Below, piece after piece: positions 12,741 to 23,124 of a DNA stretch of 64,000 nucleotides (position 1 is the first letter of the stretch; every line of letters begins with the position of its first letter). The DNA is from Plotosus lineatus (taxonomy: Eukaryota; Chordata; Actinopteri; Siluriformes; Plotosidae). A model generated the notes under the pieces. The model saw only the letters and a list, made by a program, of their open reading frames with translations, did not search any database and was not told the DNA's origin. The stretch covers positions 2,756,661 through 2,820,660 of the forward strand of contig CM045735.1 of assembly GCA_024760905.1 (NCBI GenBank). Reading direction: 5' to 3'. The position numbers and the translations under genes are program-made.

Positions 12741-14320
12741 CGAGCGAGAGGGACGAAGCGAGAGGGAGAGTGGACGAGCGAGAGGGACGAGCGAGAGGGA
12801 CGCGCGCGAGCGAGAGGGACGAGCGAGAGGGACGAGCGAGAGGGACGCGCGCGAGCGAGAGGGACGAGCGCGAGCGAGAGGGACGAGCGAGACTGATGCG
12901 CGCGAGCGAGAGGGACGAGCGAGACGGACGCGCGCGAGCGAGAGGGACGAGCGAGAGGGACGCGCGCGAGCGAGAGGGACGAGCGAGAGGGACGCGCGCG
13001 AGCGAGAGGGACGAGCGCGAGCGAGAGGGACGCGGCCAAGCGAGTTTAGGGGACGAGCGCTGAGCGAGAGTGGACGCCGCGCAGCAGAGTGGACTGAGCG
13101 AGAGGGACGAACGAGAGGGACGAGCGAGAGGGACGAGCGAGAGGGACGCGCGCGAGCGAGAGGGACGCGCGAGAGGGACGAGCGAGAGGGACGAGCGAGA
13201 AGGACGAGCGCGAGGGACGAGCGCGAGGGACGAGCGCGAGCGAGAGGGACGAGCGCGAGGGACGCGCGAGAGGGACGCGCGCGAGCGAGAGGGACGAGCG
13301 AGAGGGACGAGCGCGAGCGAGAGGGACGAGCGAGAGGGACGCGCGCGAGCGAGAGGGACGAGCGCGAGCGACGAGCGAGAGGGACGAGATGAGCTTACGA
13401 GCGAGAGGGACGCGCGAGGGACGTTAATCCAGCGAGAGGGATCGCTGCCACGAGCGAGAGGGACGAGCGAGAGGGACGCGCGAGAGGGACGAGCGAGAGG
13501 GACGCGCGAGAGGGACGCGCGAGAGGGACGCGCGCGAGCGAGAGGGACGAGCGAGAGGGACGCGCGAGAAGGACGAGCGAGAGGGACGCGCGCGAGCGAG
13601 AGGGACGAGCGAGAGGGACGAGCGAGAGGGACGAGCGAGAGGGACGCGCGCGAGCGAGAGGGACGCGCGCGAGCGAGAGGGACGAGCGAGAGGGACGAGC
13701 GAGAGCGAGACGAGCGAGGGACGAGCGAGAGGGACGCTGCCATGAGCGAGAGGGACTTAGCGAGAGCGAGAGGACGCTGCCACGAGCCGAGAGTGGATTT
13801 GAGCGAGAGTGGACGCTGCGAGCGAGAGGGACGAGCGAGAGGATCGCCGCGAGCCAGAGGGGACTAGCGAGAGGGACGCCACGCGAGCCAGAGGGACGAG
13901 CGAGAGGACGCCGCCACGAGCCGAGAGGGACGAGCGAGAGGGACGCGCGCGAGCGAGAGGGACGCGCGCGAGCGAGAGGGACGAGCGAGAGGGACGCGCG
14001 CGAGCGACGCGCGAGAGGGACGCGCGAGAGGGACGCGCGAGAGGGACGCGCGAGAGGGACGCGCGCGAGCGAGAGGGACGGACGAGCTAGAGGGACGCGC
14101 GCGAGCGAGAGGGACGAGCGAGAGGGAGAGGGACGAGCGAGAGGGACGCGCGCGAGCGAGAGGGACGAGCGAGAGGGACGCGCGCGAGCGAGAGGGACGC
14201 GCGAGAGGGACGAGCGAGAGGGACGAGCGAGAGGGACGAGCGAGAGCGAGACAAGCGAGAGGGACGCGCGCGAGCGAGATGAGCGAGAGGGACGCGCGCG
14301 AGCGAGAGGGACGCGCGAGA

Positions 14321-16440
14321 GGGACGCGCGCGCGAGCGAGAGGGACGAGCGAGACGGACGCGCGCGAGCGAGAGGGACGAGCTAGAGGGACGAGCGAGAG
14401 GGACGCGCGCGAGCTAGAAGGACGAGCGAGAGGGACGCGCGCGAGCTAGAGGGACGAGCGAGAGGGACGAGCGAGAGGGACGCGCGCGAGGGACGAGCGA
14501 GAGCGAGACGAGCGAGAGGGACGAGCGAGAGCGAGAGGGACGCGCGCGAGCGAGAAGGACGCGCGCGAGCTAGAGGGACGAGCGAGAGGGACGCGCGCGA
14601 GCGAGAGGGACGAGCGAGAGGGAGAGGGACGAGCGAGAGGGACGCGCGCGAGCGAGAGGGACGAGCGAGAGGGACGCGCGCGAGCGAGAGGGACGAGCGA
14701 GAGGGACGCGCGCGAGCGAGAGGGACGAGCGAGAGGGACGCGCGCGAGCGAGAGGGACGAGCGAGAGGGACGAGCGAGAGGGACTAGCGAGAGGGACGCC
14801 ATGAGCGAGAGTGGACGCCACAAGGAAGCCAGAGGGACGAGCGAGAGGGACGCGCGCGAGCGAGAGGGACGAGAGGGACGAGCGAGAGGGACGCGCGAGA
14901 GGGACGAGCGAGAGGGACGAGCGAGAGCGAGACGAGCGAGAGGGACGCGCGCGAGCGAGATGAGCGAGAGGGACGCGCGCGAGCGAGAGGGACGCGCGAG
15001 AGGGACGCGCGCGCGAGCGAGAGGGACGAGCGAGACGGACGCGCGCGAGCGAGAGGGACGAGCTAGAGGGACGAGCGAGAGGGACGCGCGCGAGCTAGAA
15101 GGACGAGCGAGAGGGACGCTGCGAGCTAGAGGGACGAGCGAGAGGGACGAGCGAGAGGGACGCGCGCGAGCGAGAGAGGGACGAGCGAGAGGGACGAGCG
15201 AGAGCGAGACGAGCGAGAGGGACGCGCGCGAGCGAGACGAGCGAGAGGGACGCGCGCGAGCGAGAGGGACGCGCGAGAGGGACGAGCGAGAGGGACGCGC
15301 GAGACGGACGCGCGCGCGAGCGAGAGGGACGAGCGAGAGGGACGCGCGCGAGCGAGAGGGACGAGCGAGAGGGACGAGCGAGAGGGACGCGCGCGAGCGA
15401 GAGGGACGAGCGAGAGGGACGCGCGCGAGCGAGAGGGACGAGCGAGAGGGACGAGCGAGAGGGACGCGCGCGAGCGAGAGGGACGAGCGAGAGGGACGCG
15501 CGCGAGCGAGAGGGACGAGCGAGAGGGACGAGCGCGAGGGACGCGCGAGAGGGACGCGCGAGAAAGACGCGCGCGAGCGAGAGGGACGAGCGAGAGGGAC
15601 GCTCGCGAGCGAGAGGGACGAGCGAGAGGGACGCTCGCGAGCGAGAGGGACGCGCGCGAGCGAGAGGGACGCGCGAGAGGGACGAGCGAGAGGGGCGAGC
15701 GCGAGGGACTAGCGAGAGGGATCACACACGAGCTTACTTGAGCGAGAGGGACGCGCGAGACGGACGCGCGCGCGAGCGAGAGGGACGAGCGAGAGGGACG
15801 CGCGCGAGAGGGACGCGCGCGAGAGGGACGCGCGAGAGGGACGAGCGCGAGCGAGAGGGACGAGCGAGAGGGACGCGCGCGAGCGAGAGGGACGAGCGAG
15901 AGGGACGCGCGCGAGCGAGAGGGACGAGCGAGAGGGACGAGCGAGAGGGACGAGCGAGAGGGACGCGCGCGAGCGAGAGGGACGAGCGAGAGGGACGCGC
16001 GCGAGCGAGAGGGACGAGCGAGAGGGACGCGCGCGAGCGAGAGGGACGCGCGCGAGCGAGAGGGACGAGCGAGAGGGACGCCACAGGAGGGACGCACACG
16101 AAAGCAAGAGTGGACGCCGCGAGCAAGAGTGGACGCTGAAGCGAGAGGGACGCTGCTGAAGCGAGAGGGACGCGCGCGAGCGAGACGAGCGAGAGGGACG
16201 CGCGCGAGCGAGACGAGCGAGAGGGACGCGCGCGAGCGAGAGGGACGCGCGAGAGGGACGCGCGCGAGCGAGAGGGACGCGCGAGAGGGACGCGCGAGAG
16301 GGACGCGCGCGCGAGCGAGAGGGACGAGCGAGACGGACGCGCGCGAGCGAGAGGGACGAGCGAGACGGACGCGCGCGAGCGAGAGGGACGAGCTAGAGGG
16401 ACGAGCGAGAGGGACGCGCGCGAGCTAGAAGGACGAGCGA
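14321..16440. repeat. Higher-order repeat type II inside the satellite (three copies)
   Basis: A block starting GGGACGCGCGCGCGAG, followed by GAGACGGACG, GAGCTAGAGGG and GAGCTAGAAGG variants in the same order, occurs at about 14321, 15002 and 16300. The spacings are about 681 and 1298 bases, close to one and two periods of 0.65-0.68 kb. Confidence 0.75.
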
Positions 16441-18168
16441 GAGGGACGCGCGCGAGCTAGAGGGACGAGCGAGAGGGACGAGCGAGAGGGACGCGCGCGA
16501 GCGAGAGGGACGAGCGAGAGGGACGCGCGCGAGCGAGAGGGACGAGCGAGAGGGACGCGCGCGAGCGAGAGGGACGAGCGAGAGGGACGAGCGAGAGGGA
16601 CGAGCGAGAGGGACGCGCGCGAGCGAGAGGGACGAGCGAGAGGGACGAGCGAGAAGGACGCGCGCGAGCGAGAGGGACGAGCGAGAGCGAGAGGGACGCG
16701 AGCGAGAGGGACGAGCGAGAGGGACGCGTGAGAGGGACGCGCGCAAGCGAGAGGGACGAGCGAGAGGGACGCGCGAGAGGGACGAGCGCGAGCGAGAGGG
16801 ACGAGCGCGAGAGGGACGCGCGAGAGGGACGCGCGCGAGCGAGAGGGACGAGCGAGAGGGACGCTCGCGAGCGAGAGGGACGAGCGAGAGGGACGTCATG
16901 GAGCAGAGGGGATCTAGCGAGAGGGACGAGCGCGAGCGAGAGGGACGCGCGCGAGCGAGAGGGACGAGCGCGAGCGAGAGGGACGCGCGCGAGCGAGAGG
17001 GACGAGCGAGAGGGACGAACGAGAGGGACGAGCGAGAGGGACGAGCGAGAGGGACGCGCGCGAGCGAGAGGGACGAGCGAGAGGGACGCGCGCGAGCGAG
17101 AGGGACGAGCGCGAGCGAGAGGGACGAGCGCGAGCGACGAGCGAGAGGGACGCGCACGAGGGACGCGCGCGAGCGAGAGGGACGCGCGAGAGGGACGAGC
17201 GAGAGGGACGCGCGCGAGCGAGAGGGACGCGCGAGCGAGAGGGACGAGCGAGAGGGACGAGCGAGAGGGACGCGCGAGAGGGACGCGCGAGAGGGACGAG
17301 CGAGAGGGACGAGCGAGAGGGACGCGCGAGAGGGACGAGCGAGAGGGACGAGCGAGAGGGACGAGCGAGAGGGACGCGCGCGAGCGAGAGGGACGAGCGA
17401 GAGGGACGCGCGCGAGCGAGAGGGACGAGCGAGAGGGACGCGCGCCGAGCAGAGAGGACGAGCGAGAGGACGCTGCGAAGCGAGCGAGAGGGACGAGCGA
17501 GAGGGACGCGCGCGAGCGAGAGGGACGAGCGAGAGGGACGCGCGCGAGCGAGAGGGACGAGCGAGAGGGACGCGCGCGAGCGAGAGGGACGAGCGAGAGG
17601 GACGCGCGCGAGCGAGAGGGACGAGCGAGAGGGACGAGCGAGAGGGACGCGCGAGAGGGACGCGCGAGAGGGACGCGCGAGAGGGACGCGCGAGAGGGAC
17701 GAGCGAGAGGGACGCGCGAGAGGGACGAGCGAGAGGGACGAGCGTGAGGGACGCGCGCGAGCGAGAGGGACGCACGTGAGGGACACGCGCGTGAGGGACG
17801 CGCGCGAGCGAGAGGGACGCGCGTGAGGGACGCCGCGAGAGGGACGCTGGCGAGGGACGCGCGCGAGAGGACGCTGGCGAGAGGGACGCCGAGAGGGACG
17901 CTGGCAGAGGGACGCGCGAGAGGGATCGCTGCTGAAGCGAGAGGGACGCGCGAGAGGGACGCGCGCGAGCGAGAGGGACGAGCGAGAGGGACGCGCGAGA
18001 GGGACGCGCGCGAGCGAGAGGGACGAGCGCGAGGGACGCGCTTGCGAGAGGGACGAGCGCGAGGGACGCGCGCGAGCGAGAGGGACGAGCGCGAGGGACA
18101 CGCGCGAGCGAGAGGGACGCATGAGAGGGACGCGCGCGAGCGAGAGGGACGCGCGAGAGCGAGAGGGA

Positions 18169-19266
18169 TCATGCTAAACTCTGTAAGCACGAGTTAAGTG
18201 TAAAAAGCCCAACAGACATCGCTTCCATGAGGTGCTCCACTACCTAATGTGCTCATAGCTTAAAGTGCACCACCTGTAGGACTACAGTGGTATAGCAATG
18301 TTTGTCCCACTACCGATCCAAACAAAAATAAATTTAAAAAATCGTGGAAAAAAGAATCGCAATGCATAACAAAACTGATGCTCCACTAATCTCGTGTCTA
18401 TTACCCCAATACACCAGCCGTTCTTCTCCCATTATCTTTATTTACAAATTCATAAAGCGAATAAACGATTTAATGATAAATATTTTTACTTTACTATTAA
18501 ACAATCATTTTCTTTATTATGGCTTCATCACATCACAGAAAATGGATAATTTACCATAATATGGATGGTCTCATGGTCACATGACCAGCTCTACAGCACA
18601 TACTGAAGAATTAACCCCTCCTCGCACCACAACACTAAACGCTTCATTACTGCCGGTTAGCCGAGGCTACTAACTCGGTGCAGTGTTGGATTATTCTGGC
18701 TCATTCTGTTCTGTTGGAGAACCGAGCTCATGATCACATGGTTGGACATGCAGAGGAGACATAAAACGGTGAGACTTGCGCCTTGGCCCAGGATTTCTGA
18801 CATACACACACCAAAATGATGCAGTGCTGCAGATCGATAATTTCCACACACACTGCTTCAATCAACTCAGCACGCAGTCAAGATAAACTGGGTGACCCTG
18901 CAATCATGAAGAGGATGATGATGGTGAGGAGGAGGAGGAGGAGGAAAGCAGGATGAAAAGGAGGAGAATGAGAAGGAGGATGAGTTGAGCAGATGCTGTA
19001 AAATAAAATAAAAAATAAATATGATTTTAATTCTGTAAGCAACAATTCAATATTTGAATCCCTGACAACTTGGCACATGATTCATTTGTACTGAATCATT
19101 TGCATTGATTCTAATCAATATATCCATTAAAAACACTATTACGATATGACACGTGATCTGTTTTAATGAGTCATAAATATTTTCATTTTTATCAAGTGCA
19201 TTGGTTAAAAACACAGCATCTATATGACATGATTCTTTTTTTAAGGAGTCATTTTAATTGATTTTA
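18169..19266. other. No gene recognised
   Basis: The sequence is AT-rich (18300-18570) with a short GGA-rich patch at 18920-18985. Bases 18195-18217 match the 3' tail of SINE-B (GTGTAAAAAGCCCAACAGAC), directly beyond the end of the satellite. Nothing else is identifiable. Confidence 0.6.
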
Positions 19267-19581
19267 GGCCAGCCATAAAAATATCTTTGTTGGTGGTAAC
19301 ACGGCCGGTTGGGCCGAAATTGTACATAAAAGCCCTGCCTGAGCATTCACAGACGCAAAAAATAAGAAAATACCGTCCGGTTGTGTTGAAAAAAAAAACA
19401 AAAAAAAAAACCAACACGTATCCCCTATCATACACTGTACTAAAAAGTGACCAAAGCAACATCAGTACCGACCGCGCTTTATGATTGGTCAATTTCACCA
19501 GTTAGGTGAAACAGCAATTCTCATCGGCCAGTACTGTTAACAACAGAGGCAGAAAGCATGATGGAAGGGGGACCATGATGA

Positions 19582-19628
<47 letters not shown>

Positions 19629-19855
19629 TTCTGTCACTAGTAAAGGTCCCAATGTGAAAACAATAAATAAATTAATGCATTTCAAATTGAGCAACATGTT
19701 TGCTGACATTTTCTAACAAATAAGTTAATTGTATTTCCAGAATCCCGAGTGGTCTGCACAGACAAAAAAAAAAATCCAACCTCCCGGGTGAATTTTTTTT
19801 TTTTTTTTTTTTTTTAATCATGTTATTGCCAACAAAGAATTTTGAAAGCCCGGCC
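19267..19855 (-). mobile_element. Non-autonomous PIF/Harbinger-like element, copy B (inverted)
   Basis: The termini are GGCCAGCCATAAAAATATC on the left and the complement of GGCCGGGCTTTCAAAATTC on the right, both with a CTTTGTTGG core. TTA flanks both ends (19264-19266 and 19856-19858), the three-base target duplication expected of PIF/Harbinger. The interior is the reverse complement of 2381-3156 with deletions. A run of 46 A at 19581-19626 corresponds to the poly-T of copy A. No transposase. Confidence 0.65.
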
Positions 19856-20379
19856 TTATTAAAGCATAGATTAAAAAAAATACTACTGAATGGTGCCTGA
19901 TTCATTTAAAGTGAACGACAAACCTTCTGTTCTTCTGTTACATGTAATCAAATGTATATTTCATCATCAGGTGGTTTTTATTTACAGTTTCAAAGTAGCA
20001 ATCTTCTCAACTCTGCTTGAAAGCAAGATAATGGCATAAATAACACTATACATACATTAATCTGACAGCTCCAACATAAAGTAAAAATCTTCTGAATAAA
20101 ATAAAACTGCATTCCTACGTAATGAACAAATCAGACGTAACACCTGTAGAAGCTCCATGTTTACCATACCATCCACACCATATCTATACGAGTCCAACTG
20201 AAGCCTCCAAAACTGCGACACAAACAACAACCAACAATGTAAACCGCACATGCTGTGTTGGTCCCTTTCACCTCGGAGACCAAACATAAATACGACCGAT
20301 CCATGCCTGTCTATACGATTAGAGTTCAGTGGCGATTCTTTCTTGATGACTGACAAAGGGCTCATCCGCTCTCCTCGAG
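19856..20379. other. No gene recognised
   Basis: About 520 bases without a recognisable repeat or exon. A 102-codon minus-strand frame (20057-20365) has no recognised similarity and no splice context. Confidence 0.5.
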
Positions 20380-20886
20380 ATGGAGGAAAAGAAATTTAAG
20401 GGGAATAAAACGAGGATGAAAAAGAACAAGAAAATCGGGAGGAACAATAAGAAGGATAAGAAGGAAAAATAATGGAGAACATGGTGGAGGAGAAAAAGCA
20501 AGAGGAGGGATCAGGAGAATGAGAAGATGGAAAAGAAAAAAATCTAGAGAAAGAGGAAGTGGGATAAGGAGATGATGGAGAGGAAGAAGGGGAGGGATTA
20601 TGAGAAGATGGAGGGGAGGATAAGAAAGCAAAAAGGACAAGGGGAAGAAAAAGAGGGACGAGAAGGAGCAGAATAAGTGGAGAAGGAAAAGAAGGAGGAA
20701 AAGAGTAAGAAGAGGGAAAAAGAGGAGAAAAAGACAATGAAGGTGAAGAAGCATATGTAGAAGAGAGGGAGGAAAAGGAGGGAGAAAAAAGAAGGGAGGA
20801 AAAGAGGAGGAGAACATGATGGGGAGAGGGGGCAGAAAAGTTAAGAAGTGGAAGACAAAGAAGGGGAGGAGGAGCAGGAGAATAAG
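20380..20886. repeat. Polypurine/polypyrimidine tract, about 500 bp
   Basis: The + strand is almost only A and G (GGAGGAAAAG, GAAGAAGG and similar) without a fixed period. The minus strand therefore reads as Leu/Phe/Ser/Pro-rich frames of over 200 codons, which are composition artefacts. Such tracts can form triplex DNA. Confidence 0.85.
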
Positions 20887-20924
20887 ACACCCCCCCTCCC
20901 ACACACACACACACACCTGCCAAT

Positions 20925-21465
20925 GAGGTGTTCCACTTAACCCAGTGCATTTGCAGCACCAAGCTACACTCTGTGGGCTGCACTTGACTGGAGATTCTTT
21001 CCTCCTCCAGCATAACATCGATCCAAAACACCCAAAACTCTTCAAGACCCATCAAGAGAAGAAAGAGTCGGCCAGATTCCCGTCAGTAACGGAAAGGCGG
21101 AGCGGTCACCGGATCACATCCCCATCGAGATGTTGAGAGAGAGCAGTTCGACCAGACGGTACTGAAGCAGCGTCCACCTTGCCGATTTAAATGTTCTTCA
21201 TCTTACCCCCAGAATTTACCAGCATGAACGAGGAAGATCTCCAACACGATAAGAACTCGACACAGAATGGGAGGATTTAGAGAAAAGTAAAAGTTTGAAG
21301 GACAAAATTATGACATCAGGTTCGAATTATTATCTGTAACTTTATATAATATAATCCAGACTTTACATAATTATTTCTCAACTCATTACAATGGACACAG
21401 GTTTAGTATTCATGGCAAATTTTCAAGTTTGACCCCAAACTTTTGACCAGTGGTGTGTGTACCAC
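20925..21465 (+). mobile_element. Tc1/mariner transposase remnant with 3' terminus
   Basis: Around 20985-21060 the + strand reads GDSFLLQHNIDPKHP and later KKES. This is a worn form of the Tc1 catalytic segment (...QQDNDPKHTS...KKES...). The catalytic Asp of that segment is Asn or shifted here and the rest is frameshifted. About 400 bases on, the end GACCCCAAACTTTTGACC resembles a Tc1 terminal repeat. The 5' half is gone. Confidence 0.6.
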
Positions 21466-21476
21466 CTTTAACTTTG

Positions 21477-21600
21477 TTCTGTCTTCCTTTCGGCTTTTTC
21501 CCCCCTTTTTTTTTTTTTTACTCGGGAGTCGCCACAGCGAATCATCTGATTCGCACGTTTGATTTCGCAGAGGTTTTTACATCCACCTTACCACGTTTTT
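21477..21600 (-). mobile_element. SINE family C, 3' fragment (minus)
   Basis: Matches the tail of the fuller copies at 40139-40482 and 63213-63565: CCTTTCGGCTTTTTCC, ACTCGGGAGTCGCCACAGCG and GATTCGCACGTTTGATTT in order. The tRNA-like head is missing. Confidence 0.65.
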
Positions 21601-21729
21601 ACGTACCACCTTAACTTTGTTCGATATTAGAAAATTATTTTAAAAGAAACAGCTATGACAGGTATAGCGTCCCGACACATGTTTTTGAGACGGCAAGGTC
21701 GCGATAACTGTACAGAACAGCTTTTTTTG

Positions 21730-22012
21730 GACTTTTTACACCCGAGCCTCGTTGCTCATCAGGCCGGTGCTTATCCCCAGTTTCCACAGCATGAAGCAAC
21801 TAGGGGTTCAACTCCTCCTGGATGGGATGCTAGTCCATTGCAGGTTCCCTTCCCAGTATATTTTTACTGGTACCCATTTATACTGCTGGCTGAACAGATG
21901 CGCACTTGTAGTTAGGACCTTGCCCAGGGGGTCTTAGCACAGTGGGGGTCTAACTGGGATTTGAACTCACAACCTCCTGATCATGACTCTAACCATTACA
22001 CCACTGGCCCCA
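21730..22012 (-). mobile_element. tRNA-derived SINE, family B (minus)
   Basis: On the minus strand: a head with GTGGTGTAATGGTTAGAG (A-box-like) and GTGAGTTCAAATCCCAG (B-box), a body with GCAGTATAAATGGGTACC, and a tail GCCTCGTTGC...GTGTAAAAAGTCC. Four copies of this family lie in the window. Confidence 0.75.
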
Positions 22013-22335
22013 CATATGTCTTGTTAGACAAATAAATAAATAAATAACTGTCCGGAAAGTATCACAATTATCGATACTATCATCCCATCACTGTACCATA
22101 AACTTCTTCGGGGAGGGAGGGGGGGCCCACAACAGTATATCCAGGAAACCAGTATTTTGGCATGGCTGGATTAGATATGCCCAACACCTGGAGAAACACC
22201 TGGCGATACCAGGTTTTGCTCAATACTCAGATAGGAAGTGACGGCATCTGAAACCAGGTGGGATTTTTAAAACTCCGATTAACTTCTCTACGTATAAGGA
22301 GGTGGGAAAAAAAAACTTTTGTTTTCTGATCTTAC
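22013..22335 (-). other. Start of siah2 intron 1; no other feature
   Basis: The bases next to the siah2 donor (GTAAG at 22331-22335 on minus) and the DNA beyond hold no recognisable element. Confidence 0.5.
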
Positions 22336-22755
22336 CTTACAAGGAAACGGCAGCGTGGACGCGACCTTCTCCATCGCCAGGTTCCTGATGCTCGGGGTGA
22401 GCGGCCCGCGGCATGTCGGGCAGCAGCTCAGCTTCTGTCGGCACTGGTTACATACCAGGTGTCCGGCCTGGCACTGCAGGATCGGCGGCAGCACATAGTC
22501 GAAACACACGGGACATTCGAACAGCGCTGTGAGCTCGGCAGACTGGCCGGCGAGGGCGGAGTGAGGCAAGGCCACGGCAGCCACCGCGGGGACTGAACCG
22601 GCCACCGGGCTCGATACCCCGGCTGCTGCCGCCGCCGCCGCAGCTACTGCGGCCGCCGCTGCTCCGCCTCCTCCCGAAGCTCCGTGCTTGTTTCCTCCCG
22701 CCTTGCCGGCTCCGAGTCCTCCAGCAGCACCACCCGCTGAGGACGGGCGGCTCAT
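22336..22755 (-). CDS. siah2: SIAH2-type RING E3 ubiquitin ligase, coding exon 1 (partial gene)
   Basis: Codes the N-terminal 140 residues of a seven-in-absentia homologue, a cytosolic and nuclear E3 ligase that passes ubiquitin from an E2 to substrates for proteasomal decay. The first 75 residues are low-complexity Gly/Ala-rich, with MSRPSS at the start as in vertebrate SIAH2; SIAH1 lacks such a long leader. The C3HC4 RING follows: Cys81, Cys84, Cys95, His99, Cys102, Cys105, Cys112, Cys115, in a segment reading [16 protein letters not shown]. The exon ends ...LPFPCK with donor AAG|GTAAG, the usual junction before the zinc-finger and substrate-binding part. The start is the ATG at 22755; the frame runs on upstream into GC-rich 5' UTR. 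The remaining roughly 190 codons (exon 2) are not in the 22 kb downstream, so the gene is cut by the window edge, has a very long intron, or is broken by assembly. Confidence 0.93.
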
Positions 22756-22985
22756 GGCGACACGTTTAAAGCTACACGGCGTTAAACCGGGGAGTCTGAA
22801 CACACACAAACGCCGCAGTCTCTTCCGACAACAAGTTCCCCCCACCCCGGACCCAGCACCCCCCGCGGAAACAATATGGCCGCCGCGGTTTGAGAGCCAG
22901 ACGGAGCACCATTTGACGCGCGAACCACGTGACAAAATGTTTCCAGCCAATCAGAAGAGGCTACGTCACAAGTCCACAAATACCC
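22756..22985 (-). promoter_or_regulatory. siah2 promoter and 5' UTR (CpG island)
   Basis: GC-rich DNA continuing from exon 1. Visible elements are a YY1-like CAATATGGCCGCC (22872-22884), an E-box CACGTG (22926-22931), a CCAAT box (22947-22951) and a CRE-like half site TGACGTA on the minus strand (22962-22968). There is no TATA box. This is typical of a broadly expressed CpG-island promoter. Transcription start is inferred to lie between about 22870 and 22960. Confidence 0.55.
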
Positions 22986-23124
22986 AAAGACTCCATCGAT
23001 CCAGTTTTGACTCCGATTGATTATCGAGAACTAAAAAAGTGCAGTGAAGATAGATATGCATCACATAATTGTACTTTTCTTCTTACAAAACAAAATTTTC
23101 CCATAAAGTGGGCCGTAGTTACTA

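Larger units (their letters stand above)
5898..18168. repeat. Giant GA/CpG-rich tandem array (satellite), about 12.3 kb
   Basis: The array is almost wholly made of two interleaved units. One is a 13-mer (GAGAGGGACGAGC) and the other a 19-mer with a CGCGCGCG-type insert (GAGAGGGACGCGCGCGAGC). Variants include GAGAGAAACG and GAGACGGACG forms. The + strand has almost no T, so stop codons are nearly absent on both strands. This yields artefactual reading frames of up to 677 codons: Arg/Glu/Gly-rich on plus, Arg/Ser/Leu-rich on minus. There are no starts in context, no splice signals and no non-repeat domain, so I call no protein. CpG density is extreme, with alternating CG runs (possible Z-DNA) and purine-strand asymmetry (possible R-loop or triplex). 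It lies on the 3' side of siah2 exon 1 and may sit inside that gene's intron. Confidence 0.97.

Noticed and set aside
11056..17779. Plus-strand Arg/Glu/Gly-rich frames (RGG/RE-like proteins) of up to 339 codons
   Set aside because: Same cause; no start context, no non-repeat domain, several overlapping equivalents.
5898..18168. CRISPR array
   Set aside because: Units of 13 and 19 bases are contiguous with no unique spacers, and the genome is eukaryotic.
20057..20365. 102-codon minus-strand frame as a gene
   Set aside because: No recognised similarity, no splice sites at sensible places and no composition bias for coding.
20362..21055. 227- and 219-codon Leu/Phe/Ser/Pro-rich minus-strand frames resembling membrane proteins
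   Set aside because: They lie wholly on the polypurine tract, so the hydrophobic look is a result of pyrimidine codons.
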